NCBI GenBank assembly: GCA_019722365.1
Contig: JADFUC010001597.1
Location: forward strand, 22,768-86,767
Reading direction: 5' to 3'
Length of the DNA stretch: 64,000 nucleotides
Source: Lithospermum erythrorhizon
Taxonomy: Eukaryota; Streptophyta; Magnoliopsida; Boraginales; Boraginaceae
Below, one piece after another: positions 9,183-18,774 of the stretch. The notes beneath the pieces were generated by a model, which saw nothing but the letters and a program-made list of their open reading frames with translations, did no database searches and was not told the origin of the DNA. The position numbers and the translations under genes were made by a program. Position 1 is the stretch's first letter. Every line of letters starts with the position of its first letter.

Positions 9183-12100
9183 TGTAACGACCCGTCCCAG
9201 GTGGGCCCCCCTGAGGTTGGGACCGTCATTAACTTGAATAATCGAGTCGCTTGGCGATGGATAACGATAAAATGAAGCTTAAGGCAACATGATAAATAAA
9301 AACAATACAACTTGTCCATCGGGTGAACTAATCAACAACTGCCTTGGTGAAAGTAATAACAACATCAAACAAAGGGGTTTTACAACTCGAGACAACAATA
9401 ATTGTATTAAGTACAACATAAATCTCCAAAGAAGATAAAAGTATGGCCCAGTTGAAGTCTTCCGACCACCATTTGCCGTCTCAGGAGTGCAGCATTTACT
9501 TTCGGCCAATGCATCTCACAATGCGTCGCAACAACCTAGGCATATAAAATGCCAGCCATAAGGAATAGGGGTCGACTTTGAAGTGAGTGAATACAAATAT
9601 GACGAGGAAGTTAACCCGCCCACTCCTTTATACAAACAAAGATAATTCAAGGTTTCCTTACCTATTTAAAGAGACTATGTGCCTCAAAGGAGTTATATTT
9701 TATATGCTACTATCGACAAAGATAAATCTTTCCTTAATGGCTTTCCAACTAACACCGACAAACTCACACCACGTCAACAACACTCACGTTTACCTTAATC
9801 ATAGGAGATATCTACATTTGTTATCTTTTCACTTAAGTATAAAAGCTGCTTCGATAGTATTCCCGCTCCTGTGACTCAATTATTATCTTTAGTTCACTTT
9901 AAAGTACTGCTCACACAAATATAGTCACATACACCTCCTATGACATGCATGTTTATCATAAAGAACTTCAAATCGTTTCATTATTTTAATACAAACTGAC
10001 GACTTATGTCTTAATGAGGAGATAACATAAATAGGAATTATCTCACCAAATTCTTCAATTAGTATCACGGAACTTACTCGCCTCATTGGTATCAACGTCG
10101 TGGTTGAATCTTAACTTATATGCTAACACATTTGAGATCAAATTTTTTCCACCATATAAATATCATCAACACATATTCGATAAATTAGCATGAACCTGGG
10201 TTTATAATGTTTACTTTGGCACTAATGTTCTCATTCAAAAGTTATCTCGAGCCATTAACCAACTCAACTTTTAACAATAAGGGAGTATAACACGATTAAT
10301 ATCAACTAAACCTAATTCAACATAATTTCATAAAGGCAGCATCTAGTATAATCAGCACAATATCCATAACCAATAAAATGAGTCATAAGCAGTCACAAAA
10401 CACTTTCCTTGCTAAAGTTTAAGCAACGCTGTAACACAGCAGACCGGGCCCAACTCCCGGCCCATGACAACACAACTACGACACTACAACTAAACCATAA
10501 GTAGGCTCCCATGACTCCATAACCAACCAAAAACTCAATCAACGGTGTCATGCTCGGCCTGATCACAACTCAAACACAACTCGCAACAACTCAGCATCAA
10601 CTCATATCCAGTTCTGGCTGGCATATAGTAGCGCAAAGCCTGAGGGAGGCATGCCCCATCGACATGGCTTTATCATGGAGATAAAGCTAAAGATGCGAGC
10701 AAAAACACAGCGGCTTATACGAGGGGCATAAGGCAAATGCGGATAATACAGCTTCAGCATACATCGTCAACTCATACCACCAACAATCATTTCATTGCGA
10801 CTCCGGCATACCCTCCAAAGCACTGCTCACGACTTAGTAAACCATGGACACGATGACACAAAATAAACAACTTCGACCAAAACACCAAAATTTATCAATT
10901 ACAAGATGAAAATACAACCCCAAGCCAAGACACGCGGTCAACAATATATAACCATCACATCCCTTGGCGTCATCTGTGGTGAGTAATGAGTGAACATATC
11001 CTCAAGACTGACCAACAAGGAGTACAATAACATATGCAGCCTTGGAAAAGCGATCTAAATAAAACTCACGTGAGATTAGGTACTCACCTTGGCTAAAATA
11101 ACAATGCCTAAAGCTTTAAGTGAAATCGAGGTTTGCCAGCTTGCGTTCAGCGTCTAAGTCAGAAACACCAAAAATACAATTATTACTCACTTATAATTTT
11201 ACAACCCTTTATCTTAATTCAGTTCTACTTTTTCAACCCATTTGGTTTCAAATTAAACAACTTAAGTATATAGATTGTAACTATGTTTTGAATGGCAGAA
11301 TTAAAATGTAAATTTCAACTATCGACTAAATCCCATAATCGGCCAACACCTTAAACAAAATACTAACATTTTTGGCTTAAATTTTTAATCAACACAAATA
11401 TCATTTTTACGCAACTATTTTATCCATATATAACATTCATGGCTTTAAACCCAAATACTACACTAATGCTTGCCAATTCAGTTTCAGCTAATACCTTCTA
11501 ATATTATAAAACCCCAAACTTACTTAACCTCAAAACAACTAAATTAACTCAAAACAACTATATTGATCTCAACAAAAGTCAAGAAAGTCAAAGGATCCAT
11601 AAACTTCCTCATCTCTTATTATTTGAGCGATTAGAGACTTATACACCTTGTTTAAAACGCTAAAATTATACACCCATGTAATTAAGATTCAATAATATTC
11701 AACTTTTTACAAAAGTCAACTAAAGTCAACTATCCATCTCGACACATTTCCAACTCCATAAATCAGTGTTTATCAACTACATGGCATAATCTAAGCTTAG
11801 ATGATAATTCTATACCATTTTAAACCCCAAAACTTCGAAGTGACCCAAATCACAAAAGTCAACATTCTCTCGCAAACTCAATGCGCCAAAAAGATTTCAA
11901 CTTTCTTACCTAGATATGATGAGGATGATGAGGGGAAACTCTCCACAAATTTTCCTTGAGTTTAAGCAACGATTGATGAGAAGAAATGGAGGAAGAAATT
12001 TTTCTCTTTTCTTCCTAGATGGACTCGGCAGAATGGAGGGGGAGAAGAAAGGGAATCGGTTTTGGGGATGAGGAAGAGGAGTGAGTGGGGTTAGGTGGGA

Positions 12101-12562
12101 TATTTAGAATGATGGTTAAGTCCCGTTTGGTTACGGTGTTATTTCTCCACTTTTTTTTGTGGATTAAACTTGGATAGATTTCAAATGTATAATTTTTTAA
12201 ACGTGACATAAAATACTACTCATTTTAATACTAGTCTCGGTATATCATTTATTTAGAAGAGATATTTATACCATCTCTTGAGGACCCGCCACCAAAGATA
12301 TATATAATATAATTTAGTTGTCCTATAAGTTAGTTTGCGGTTTTAATTCTATTCTCGATTGTAATAACCACAGGCTCGAACATAAAATATTTCTATACCC
12401 AACCAATATTTCTATTCGACTACCGTCCTATAACTCTTAATACTGAGAAATATACTATAAGCGACCAATTTGTTTGTTCTCAACTTCAAAATTTTTTTGA
12501 TTCTCCTCGAAATAATCCACCAAGCAACTTATACTATTACAATAATATTGAGATTTATTTCA
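9183..12562 (+). mobile_element. 3.38 kb noncoding TG...CA insert splitting the Tat element
   Basis: The insert begins TGTAACGACCCGTCCCAGG and ends GATTTATTTCA, with LTR-retrotransposon-like TG and CA ends. Identity with the gypsy linker stops and resumes exactly there. No coding domain is visible on either strand. TTGGTATCAACG at 10086-10097 follows a CA and resembles a methionine-tRNA primer site, which would make 9183-10085 an LTR, but no second LTR copy is seen. The stretch 12117-12330 recurs at 24113-24330. Probably a non-autonomous retroelement; strand is assigned from the TGTAAC end. Confidence 0.5.
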
Positions 12563-12677
12563 TTTGTCCCTTATCCTTGTTTGTCATTGTATTCACCTCG
12601 CTATTACCCCTTCTTTTCCGCCTTGACTCTTGATTATTTGCTCGGGTTTGAGTGTGCGATGCTTGATAGCACACACG
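12563..12677. repeat. Right copy of the duplicated gypsy-linker segment
   Basis: Direct repeat of 8998-9182. Both copies encode the linker piece NQESRRKRRGNS-x-VNTMT on the minus strand. At 113 bp or more it is far longer than the usual 4-6 bp retroelement target duplication. Confidence 0.8.
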
Positions 12678-13100
12678 TGCACGCTTCTGGTCGCCGTTCA
12701 TCTTGCCTATACCCCCTGCTGTCGGGAACTTCAGTTTTAGGTGCAGTTGAGATACTATAGCCTTCATTTTTGTTAAGATAGGTCGCCCTATCAACCCATT
12801 ATATGACGAATCAGGAATGTCAACAAGCGTAAAGAATGCGCTTTGGAATGTATTGTACTAAGTCAAGAGCCTTTTCCCATTGTTACCTACACTTACGCTC
12901 TCAAAGCGGTACACAGAATGTCCGGTGAAGCCCGGTTAGTGGAGTTACGCGCACGTTCTATTATATTTCGAGGTAAAGTTGAGTTTGTCAAAAGCATGGA
13001 GATAGATAATATCGGCTAAGCTTCCTGTGCCTACTAACATTCGCTCCACTGTATAATGGACAATTTTTTGCGCAATCACAAAGGGGTTAGCTCGTGAGGC
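12563..13100 (-). pseudogene. Tat gypsy protease-region and linker relic
   Basis: The minus strand reads IGRPILTKMKAIVSQLHLK, then a KFPT..GIG...GDQK.AR.CY piece, which is the conserved segment between protease and reverse transcriptase in Tat-lineage polyproteins. It is the 5-prime neighbour of the linker on the far side of the 3.38 kb insert, which shows that the two gypsy blocks were once one element. No catalytic DTG/DSG could be placed in 12800-13100. Confidence 0.65.
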
Positions 13101-13103
13101 ATC

Positions 13104-15018
13104 TCAATCTGAACAATTCGCATCCATGAATGTTATACAAACCCCAAATTGTGCCAACACAGCCAGGTCATCAATTCCATAAACTTCCTTTCTTGCATAG
13201 TTTTTCCTTGAATTTCTCGAATCTCCCCCTCCATTAATTCCACCCGCTATGGTTGCGATATGCCCTCCGACTGGTGAACTTTCAGTTCTGTCTTTTGTCC
13301 TCTTATCGGTTCGTGGACGGTAAGGGCTTCTCGGTCGCTGATAGGGGCGATGTCTTGGAGGGCTATTCCTCCGCTTATATGGCGGATGGCGGGGTGGACT
13401 AGCACCGCGTCTCTGAGGCCTTTCGTGCCCCTTTTCTCTTGTGAATTCTTTCAATTGTCCTCGCTGTATCAACCTTTCGATCTCCATCCTTAAAATCCTA
13501 CAATAGAGGTTTTGATCTCGCTTGCCTGGGTTTCCCCTCATTCGCCCTCGTATTAGGAGTATTCGTTTGTCACTCACTTGTGCGAATACTTCTGCTACAG
13601 AAACTCTTAGAGGGGTGTGGGTCAATGGCTCATACGAAGATGTTTGTTGGTTAAACCTAACCAGTCCTTTCTACGGGAAAGTACCTTTATTGTATGGTTT
13701 CCCTACGAAATGTCCCCTATCCCGTTGTATCCTCTCCCATATAGGCGGTTTCTTGGGCGACACATTCCCATCTTTCTTCAAAATGGTTTCTCTTAAGTCG
13801 GTGGGTTTATCCGCACCCACCTTTAACTCCTCCAACTTAATGTGTGTAGATACCGCTACTGTAAGCTCATCCTTTGTCAACGGCGTTCGCACCAATAAGG
13901 TTTTTTTCAACTTCCATATCGTAAACCCTTGAAGAAGGCCATATATGCTACTTTGTCATCCACCATGGGTATTTTCAACAACAGGGTGTTGTATCGATCA
14001 TAGTAAGCTCTTAGGGACTCAGTTTGACCTTGCTGGATATCCATGAGGATCCGTTCATCTTGTCGCCTTTGAATGGCGGTTGCGAACTTGGCAACAAAAG
14101 CATCTGCGGTTTGTTGGTATGTATCTATCGTTTTCATGGGTAAAGCCATATACCAATCTCTTGCCTTTCCAGTGAGGTTGTTGGGGAAAGCTTTCGCATA
14201 GACATCCGGATTGTTTGATGTTATCGTCATGTGGGCGATATACCCTTGTAAATGCTTGATTGGGTCCCAGTACCATCATAAAGTTCCAATTGAGGCAATT
14301 TGAAACCTGGTGGGAGCTGAAAAGCATCCAACCTATCTGAAAATGACATTTTTGTTGTTGGGGCGACTGGTGCTATACTCGCGGGAAATGCAGTCGCCAT
14401 AAACTTTTTGAGGGTATCAAATTGTTGCTGCAAAGCTGCCACAATTGGATCATTGTGTATCACAGGTGTTTGAGGTTGCTCCTTTTGTTGTGGTATTGGT
14501 TGTTCATGAACACTTCGCGCCTCCTCGTTACTGTATTACTCCTCGATGTCTATGTAATGTGAGTATTCATGATGTGACAGGTTCCCTGCACGACTAGAAC
14601 GTGCGTGATCCTGTGCAGCCCACTCCACTTCCCATGCTCTCCGCTCTTGTATTATTGCCTCGAGGTCTGCGGGTAGCGGATTGTTTGAGAACCCTTAGGA
14701 ATTAGGTAGTGGTGTTGCGGGTGCGTGTTGTTGTGAATTCTCGCCAGGGATATTCTGATCGTCCATGTTTAATGATGAATCGATCCTCATAGACGGTGCC
14801 ACTGATGTATTCGTATTTTCTAGGTCTACACTCCGAATACTTCTTGAATTCGAACTACTTGGAATATGGGTCTGGCGAGTGGAAATCCTTCGTCTATCCG
14901 CTGGGTTCAACCTGGTCAAATACCGCGGATTGAATGAGGGATCACTTGTAGAGCGGGAACTTACTTCTGCGGAGGGTCCAATGTATCCGGTATCCGTCGT
15001 ACCTGAAAGCGTGGTCAC
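13104..15018 (-). pseudogene. Tat-type gypsy gag relic
   Basis: Several minus-strand frames in gag order. 15018-14695 is a Ser/Thr-rich amino end (MTTLSGTTDTGYIGPSAE). 14463-14227 holds a proline-rich piece ending KLPQLELYDGTG. 14230-13907 is the capsid core (NLTGKARDWYMALP, IQQGQTESLRAYYDRYN, KVAYMAFFKGLR), typical of the retrotransposon gag domain. 13910-13671 and 13625-13104 follow, with an arginine/proline-rich RNA-binding tail (SPPRHPPYKRRNSPPRHRP) and GGINGGGDSRNSRKNYAR, a Tat-lineage hallmark before protease. Frames shift near 14230, 13900 and 13650. The zinc knuckle is not recoverable. Confidence 0.82.
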
Positions 15019-15241
15019 GGAGTGACCACAGACACTTCGATGTCAAAGTCAGTACGGATAGTGTTGTATAATAGGTGCGAATAGGAAAGTTAACATTACC
15101 TTATATGTGGTGGGTGAGGGAGTATATATAGTTCCAAGGTAAGGCGGTGTGTGTAATCAAGTACTGCCACACGTATCCACTCTATTGGCGTATATTGGGT
15201 TGAAAAGCCTATATTCTCCCTTGGACGCTGGGCCCTTAATG
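14799..15241 (-). repeat. Right copy of the direct repeat bounding the Tat gypsy element
   Basis: Partner of 6384-6850. It carries the minus-strand TATA box and the start of the gag-like frame. As 5-prime LTR it would run from 15241 down, but no tRNA-complementary primer site was found after it. Confidence 0.6.
15121..15132 (-). promoter_or_regulatory. TATA box of the Tat gypsy element
   Basis: The minus strand reads ACTATATATACTCC, a canonical plant TATA context, about 105 bp before the gag-like ATG at 15018. The same motif is kept in the other repeat copy at about 6690-6702. Confidence 0.5.
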
Positions 15242-15516
15242 TAATAATTATAGGCTATTCACTAGTTCATAATCAATCACATCAAAGTCTTTAAACAGGA
15301 TAAATAGAAGTTAATTAAGACATTATTATATGTGGATATTTGATGAATGTGAATTATTGACATCATTATCATCATGTGTGCCTTAACACTCAACAGGTAA
15401 GAAGCTGTTCAAAGGATTTGGAGTCTGCTGGACTAATAAAACAATACATGATCTAAATTCCTTGCTTACTCATTGAAGCCATATCTCAACTTAGCTTCTA
15501 AGGTAATTCTGATTAA

Positions 15517-15606
15517 GAGGGTGTTTGGAAAACAAGCTTTTTCTGTAGGGAATCTGCTTATACGTACTTAATTTTGAAAAAAGAAAAAATATTTCCAAAC
15601 ACCCTC
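15517..15606. mobile_element. 90-bp Tourist-like MITE
   Basis: Perfect 15-bp inverted repeats, GAGGGTGTTTGGAAA and its complement TTTCCAAACACCCTC, flanked by TAA on both sides (15514-15516, 15607-15609). TAA/TTA targets and a GGGTGTTTGG terminus fit the PIF/Harbinger (Tourist) group. It is very short and well preserved. Confidence 0.85.
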
Positions 15607-15678
15607 TAAATAACAACCATGAGCAAAACATTTCATAATGCACTATCTTCCATACATAGCATGGTGAATATTTTGATA

Positions 15679-15904
15679 CTACCTTCATCTCAATTTAGCT
15701 CGCATGTGTTTTCAAACGAATAATTTAAATAAATAATTCATCCATGAGATTTGGGATTTTTATCAAAAGATTTATATTATTAGATTATATAGTCCAAATC
15801 CTTGTATGTCAAAATTTTGATTATTTGAATAAGATTACTATGAAGTCAAGATCGAGTTTTTTAGTAATTAGTCAAATCATCAGGTGAAATAGAAATGGAG
15901 GTAG
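15679..15904. mobile_element. Stowaway-like MITE
   Basis: Starts CTACCTTCATCTCAATTTAG after TA and ends GAAATAGAAATGGAGGTAG. The length is 226 bp. The right TA lies one base further out, so the end is slightly decayed. Confidence 0.7.
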
Positions 15905-15940
15905 TTATGTCATTTTCTTGACTATACTCAACATGCATAG

Positions 15941-16133
15941 AAAGTGGATGATACGATATCCAATGGGTTAATAGGTTGGTGACACCTGACTCAATACTTT
16001 ATTAGTAATATTTACTCTAGTCGTTTTAATTATGAATTTATGTATTATTTATTTGTAATACTCAATATCTATATTCGTAATTTACAATATTGTGTACTCT
16101 TCATCGCTAATTTAAAAAAAAAGTGGATGATAC
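15941..16133 (+). mobile_element. Short retroposon with poly(A) tail and 14-bp target duplication
   Basis: AAAGTGGATGATAC occurs at 15941-15954 and again at 16120-16133. The second copy is preceded by a run of nine or more A. The about 165-bp body between them is AT-rich and noncoding. A poly(A) tail plus a 13-15 bp direct repeat is the signature of target-primed reverse transcription by LINE machinery. The body could be a 5-prime-truncated LINE tail or a SINE; no clear polymerase III boxes are seen. Confidence 0.7.
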
Positions 16134-16139
16134 AATAAA

Positions 16140-16369
16140 GGGCGAATGGCTCCAGATATCACTCACGTTCGATAAAATTCGTAATTCGATCACTCTAGTT
16201 CCATTAAGACTGTTTTTTATCACTAAAGTTCTTTATAGGGTGCAAAATTGGTAATTGATCTTTTTTACAATTTTTCACAATTTTTTCGAGTACATTTTTA
16301 TCTTTTAATTATTTATATGTATAAATCAAGACCCATTGATATTATCCTCCCAAACCATCCCACCTCAAT
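16140..16369 (+). repeat. Left terminal inverted repeat of the Pack-MULE
   Basis: Pairs with the complement of 17098-17336 over its outer 50 bp and again strongly over the inner about 100 bp, with small indels between. Confidence 0.88.
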
Positions 16370-16452
16370 CGCTTGCTACTGCAACCAATTCATTGCCTTC
16401 ATCCCATCCTCAAACGCAGCAGGATACCTACTCTCGGAAGCCAATCTATACC
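16370..16452 (-). pseudogene. Captured carboxylesterase second-exon fragment
   Basis: The minus strand reads GYRLASESRYPAAFEDGMK then AMNWLQ, a stop, and QA. GYRLAPE-x-RYPAAFEDG is the conserved strand-helix after the oxyanion hole in the same CXE group. It is preceded on the minus strand by TTTATTGCTTTGTAG, a good splice acceptor, so the capture was from genomic DNA with its intron (16453-16815). One in-frame TAG interrupts it, and it ends where the terminal repeat begins. Confidence 0.8.
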
Positions 16453-16815
16453 CTACAAAGCAATAAAATCACAATAAACGAATAACAAAATCCCATACAA
16501 AGGGTTTATGCATCAAGTAAGAAAGGATTGAAGCTTTTCGGTTAGACCAACAACATTTCCAAAAGCAGAAAATATTTTTCAAATTCAAAATACCAACTTT
16601 CAGTCACAGTCAACAAAAATATTGAAAAGGGTCTACAAAACAAATATCATGGGGTGTTACAAGTTCAAGAACATTTCCAAAACCAGAAGTCCTTGAAAAT
16701 TAAACAAACAAACCAAAAAGATTTAAACTTTCGTGTGATTTGTACATAAAAAGATGATTTTATACTTCTATGTGACATGATTTTTCGTATTTGAATATCT
16801 AAATCCCATCATTCA

Positions 16816-17016
16816 CATATTCACAAGACCACCATTCTTCTCCAATTTACCCAAATCCCCATTTTTCATAAAGCGCAAGTCTTTATTAACAACCGAATCA
16901 AGGAGGAAAATTCGAAGCGATAACAAAGTCAACGGATCAATATGGAGGTCTTTTGTAGTAACACCATCTTCAGCAAAACTAGGATTTGATGCCGCAATAT
17001 TCTCACCTGGACGTGA
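16816..17016 (-). pseudogene. Captured carboxylesterase (CXE11/CXE16-like) first-exon fragment
   Basis: The minus strand is open for 67 codons and reads SRPGENIAASNPSFAEDGV, TTKDLHIDPLTLLSLRIFLL and onwards to a stop at 16813. The order SRP-E-(I/V)-AA-NP-F-DGV-(A/T)-TKD-(I/L)-HIDP-LT-LS-(L/V)-RIFL matches the amino-terminal part of plant alpha/beta-hydrolase carboxylesterases of the CXE11/CXE16 type. The HGGG oxyanion-hole segment that should follow is absent. At its upstream edge the homology stops exactly at 17016, four bases from the ATPase fragment. It cannot encode an esterase. Confidence 0.82.
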
Positions 17017-17020
17017 TTAA

Positions 17021-17092
17021 GGAGTGAGACCAATGGCTGGGATTTTGCTTCATGGTCCACCAGGGTGTGGGAAGACCAAACTTATCAAATGA
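17021..17092 (+). pseudogene. Captured AAA-ATPase (CDC48C/NVL-like) Walker A fragment
   Basis: The plus strand reads GVRPMAGILLHGPPGCGKTK then LIK and a stop. LGVRPM-GILLHGPPGCGKTKLA is the Walker A region of the first ATPase domain in plant CDC48-homologue C / NVL-type proteins, nuclear factors of ribosome maturation. Only 23 codons remain and Walker B is missing. The nucleotide-binding GPPGCGKT is intact but without context. It lies on the opposite strand to the esterase pieces. Confidence 0.8.
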
Positions 17093-17097
17093 ATTAG

Positions 17098-17336
17098 TGG
17101 GTGAGTGGGATTGGTTTGGAAAGATAATGAATGGGAAAAAGGGAGTGATTTATACTATAAATAATAAAAAGATAAAAATGTCTGGAATAAATATGAAAAA
17201 ATGTAAAAAATTAATTTAATCTGTCCTTTACTTAAATGATCGATTTTTGCGTTAGCTTGATTGTCAGCTTGATGCTAAGCAAAACTAGATGATGGAATTT
17301 TGCGAATTTTATGATAGCAGGAGAGCCATTAAGCCC
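17098..17336 (-). repeat. Right terminal inverted repeat of the Pack-MULE
   Basis: Complement of the left repeat. The inner boundary, at GGGTGAGTGGGATTGG, abuts the end of the captured ATPase fragment. Confidence 0.88.
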
Positions 17337-17345
17337 TACAATAAA

Positions 17346-18060
17346 TGGATTCAATTATTTATAGGATTGCTATTTGCATTGCTGGCTGAGACAAGTCCCT
17401 TGCACATGCAATGCAAGACCGGTCGTCTACATCCCTTACAGCTCACAGTTTAAACCAGTCTGTCCCCTTCATATACTTATTCAACTACATCTTATTCTAA
17501 TTAATTAAGGAGTATTCTTGTACACCAAAATAAATAATTATTTCGTACAATAGTTTTCTTTGAAAAAACGCATAACAACAGCCCTATTTACTTGACTATG
17601 TGCCTTATTCAATGAACTAGCTGATTAAGTGAATATACAAGAATATAGAGGTACTTTTACCTTTTTGTTCCCTATTTTGTGTGGGAGAAGCAGCAATCAC
17701 AGGGGATTCAAGATTATTTGACTATCTTAATTCTTTTTCAGAATTTCAAAATTATGTTTAACCCCTTGAAATCTGTAAACATCCCAGATAGGAGCATATT
17801 ATATTAAAAATGAACATATTTTTAATATTTTTAGGTGTTCTACTATTTGTACTCGAATTTAGTTCCCTACGGATAGAACTATAGAAGTGAATAGATTGAG
17901 AGATATATCTTGTCGACAGACATCTCATTTGACACCTGAACTAATTGGAATTGTTGTCTTTTTACAAATGGCAATAATAAATGAAATACCCTCTTCTTTT
18001 TTGGGAGCCCAGGAACAGATAAAAGCACGTAGGACTATTTAAACCAAAAAAACTGGAAGG
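17346..18060. other. Intergenic spacer, nothing recognised
   Basis: AT-rich, with no domain-like reading frame or repeat structure seen by eye. Confidence 0.5.
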
Positions 18061-18118
18061 GTGACTACAATCTTGTCTCATTTTTTGAAGCCGCATCAGT
18101 ATCAATTCACCGAAAATC

Positions 18119-18417
18119 CCCAAAGTTGTTTATTGGAGAAAGCCGCCTCAGGGAACCTATAGACTGAAGATGGATGGTGCATCGAAGGGTAGCTCTGGAA
18201 GATGAGGCGGGCGAGTAGCGAGCAAGGAGATATTATGTTGGCATTCAGATCTTACCATCATCAGTTCTTGACAGAGGTGAGGGTTCTACGACGAGTTTAT
18301 TTTTATGCTGAGAATGGATTCCTTCCCCTTTTTATTGAGACTGATTCAGCAAACTTGGTCAGAATATTTCATACTAAGAGAGGGAGCTGGAAGACTCCAA
18401 TACTAAGAGACTCATAA
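18119..18417 (+). pseudogene. LINE-type RNase H (RVT_3) relic
   Basis: PKVVYWRKPPQGTYRLKMDG then ASKGSSG at 18119-18202, followed in another frame by LPLFIETDSANLVRIFH (about 18325-18380). The order W-KPP-G-KL-x-DGASKG...ETDSA-LV is that of the RNase H domain at the carboxyl end of plant LINE polyproteins. The first and last active-site Asp are visible, and the middle Glu region is scrambled by a frameshift. It lies 0.3 kb downstream of the 795-residue gene, on the opposite strand. Confidence 0.7.
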
Positions 18418-18674
18418 TAGAAACTTAGTACTATTGTACCACACCAAAGAAACAAAGATATTATGCCAATTATGGATTGAACTCTAGTGATGAAGAACAA
18501 GAACAAGAAGAAAACAATAAAGATATCTAAGCAAATACCTAAATAATTAATTAAATCCAAGACAGTAATGTACAAATCATGCTTAGTAGACAAAAGTAAA
18601 GGTGTTGTGCAAAAGTACTACAAGTTCCAATAACAGTACTAAACCACACTAACCCAGAAAAGAAAGATTCTCCC

Positions 18675-18774
18675 TTTTACCGGCCATGCTCAAAACCCAA
18701 CCCTACTCGCGCCAGCATGGAATGTTTTACCGGCTATTCTTAAAACCCAACCCTAGTTGCTCCAGCATGGTATG
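18675..18774. repeat. 50-bp tandem duplication across the stop codon of the 795-residue gene
   Basis: 18675-18724 and 18725-18774 are consecutive 50-bp units, both starting TTTTACCGGC and containing AAAACCCAACCCTA and CCAGCATGG. On the minus strand the inner unit encodes YHAGATRVGF then stop. The outer unit, past the stop, could encode FHAGASRVGFEHGR. Confidence 0.9.

Larger units (their letters stand above)
16131..17345. mobile_element. Pack-MULE carrying two host gene fragments
   Basis: The element body is 16140-17336 (1197 bp), flanked by a perfect 9-bp direct repeat TACAATAAA (16131-16139 and 17337-17345), the Mutator-superfamily target size. Terminal inverted repeats are about 230 bp (16140-16369 and 17098-17336), starting GGGCGAATGGCTCC on the left and GGGCTTAATGGCTCTCC on the complement of the right. 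Their inner ends pair well (ACATTTTTATCTTTTAATTA against the complement of the right). There is no transposase. The whole interior is captured host sequence: two pieces of a carboxylesterase gene on the minus strand with intron-like DNA between them, and 4 bp further a piece of a CDC48-like ATPase gene on the plus strand. It is a non-autonomous element that would need a MuDR-type transposase in trans. Confidence 0.92.

Noticed and set aside
13522..13932. 136-codon plus-strand frame
   Set aside because: Opposite strand of the gypsy gag relic, which carries clear gag motifs.
15380..15440. CAACAG/GTAAGAAGCTG as a splice donor of an unknown gene
   Set aside because: No open frame on either side; a single donor-like word is not evidence.
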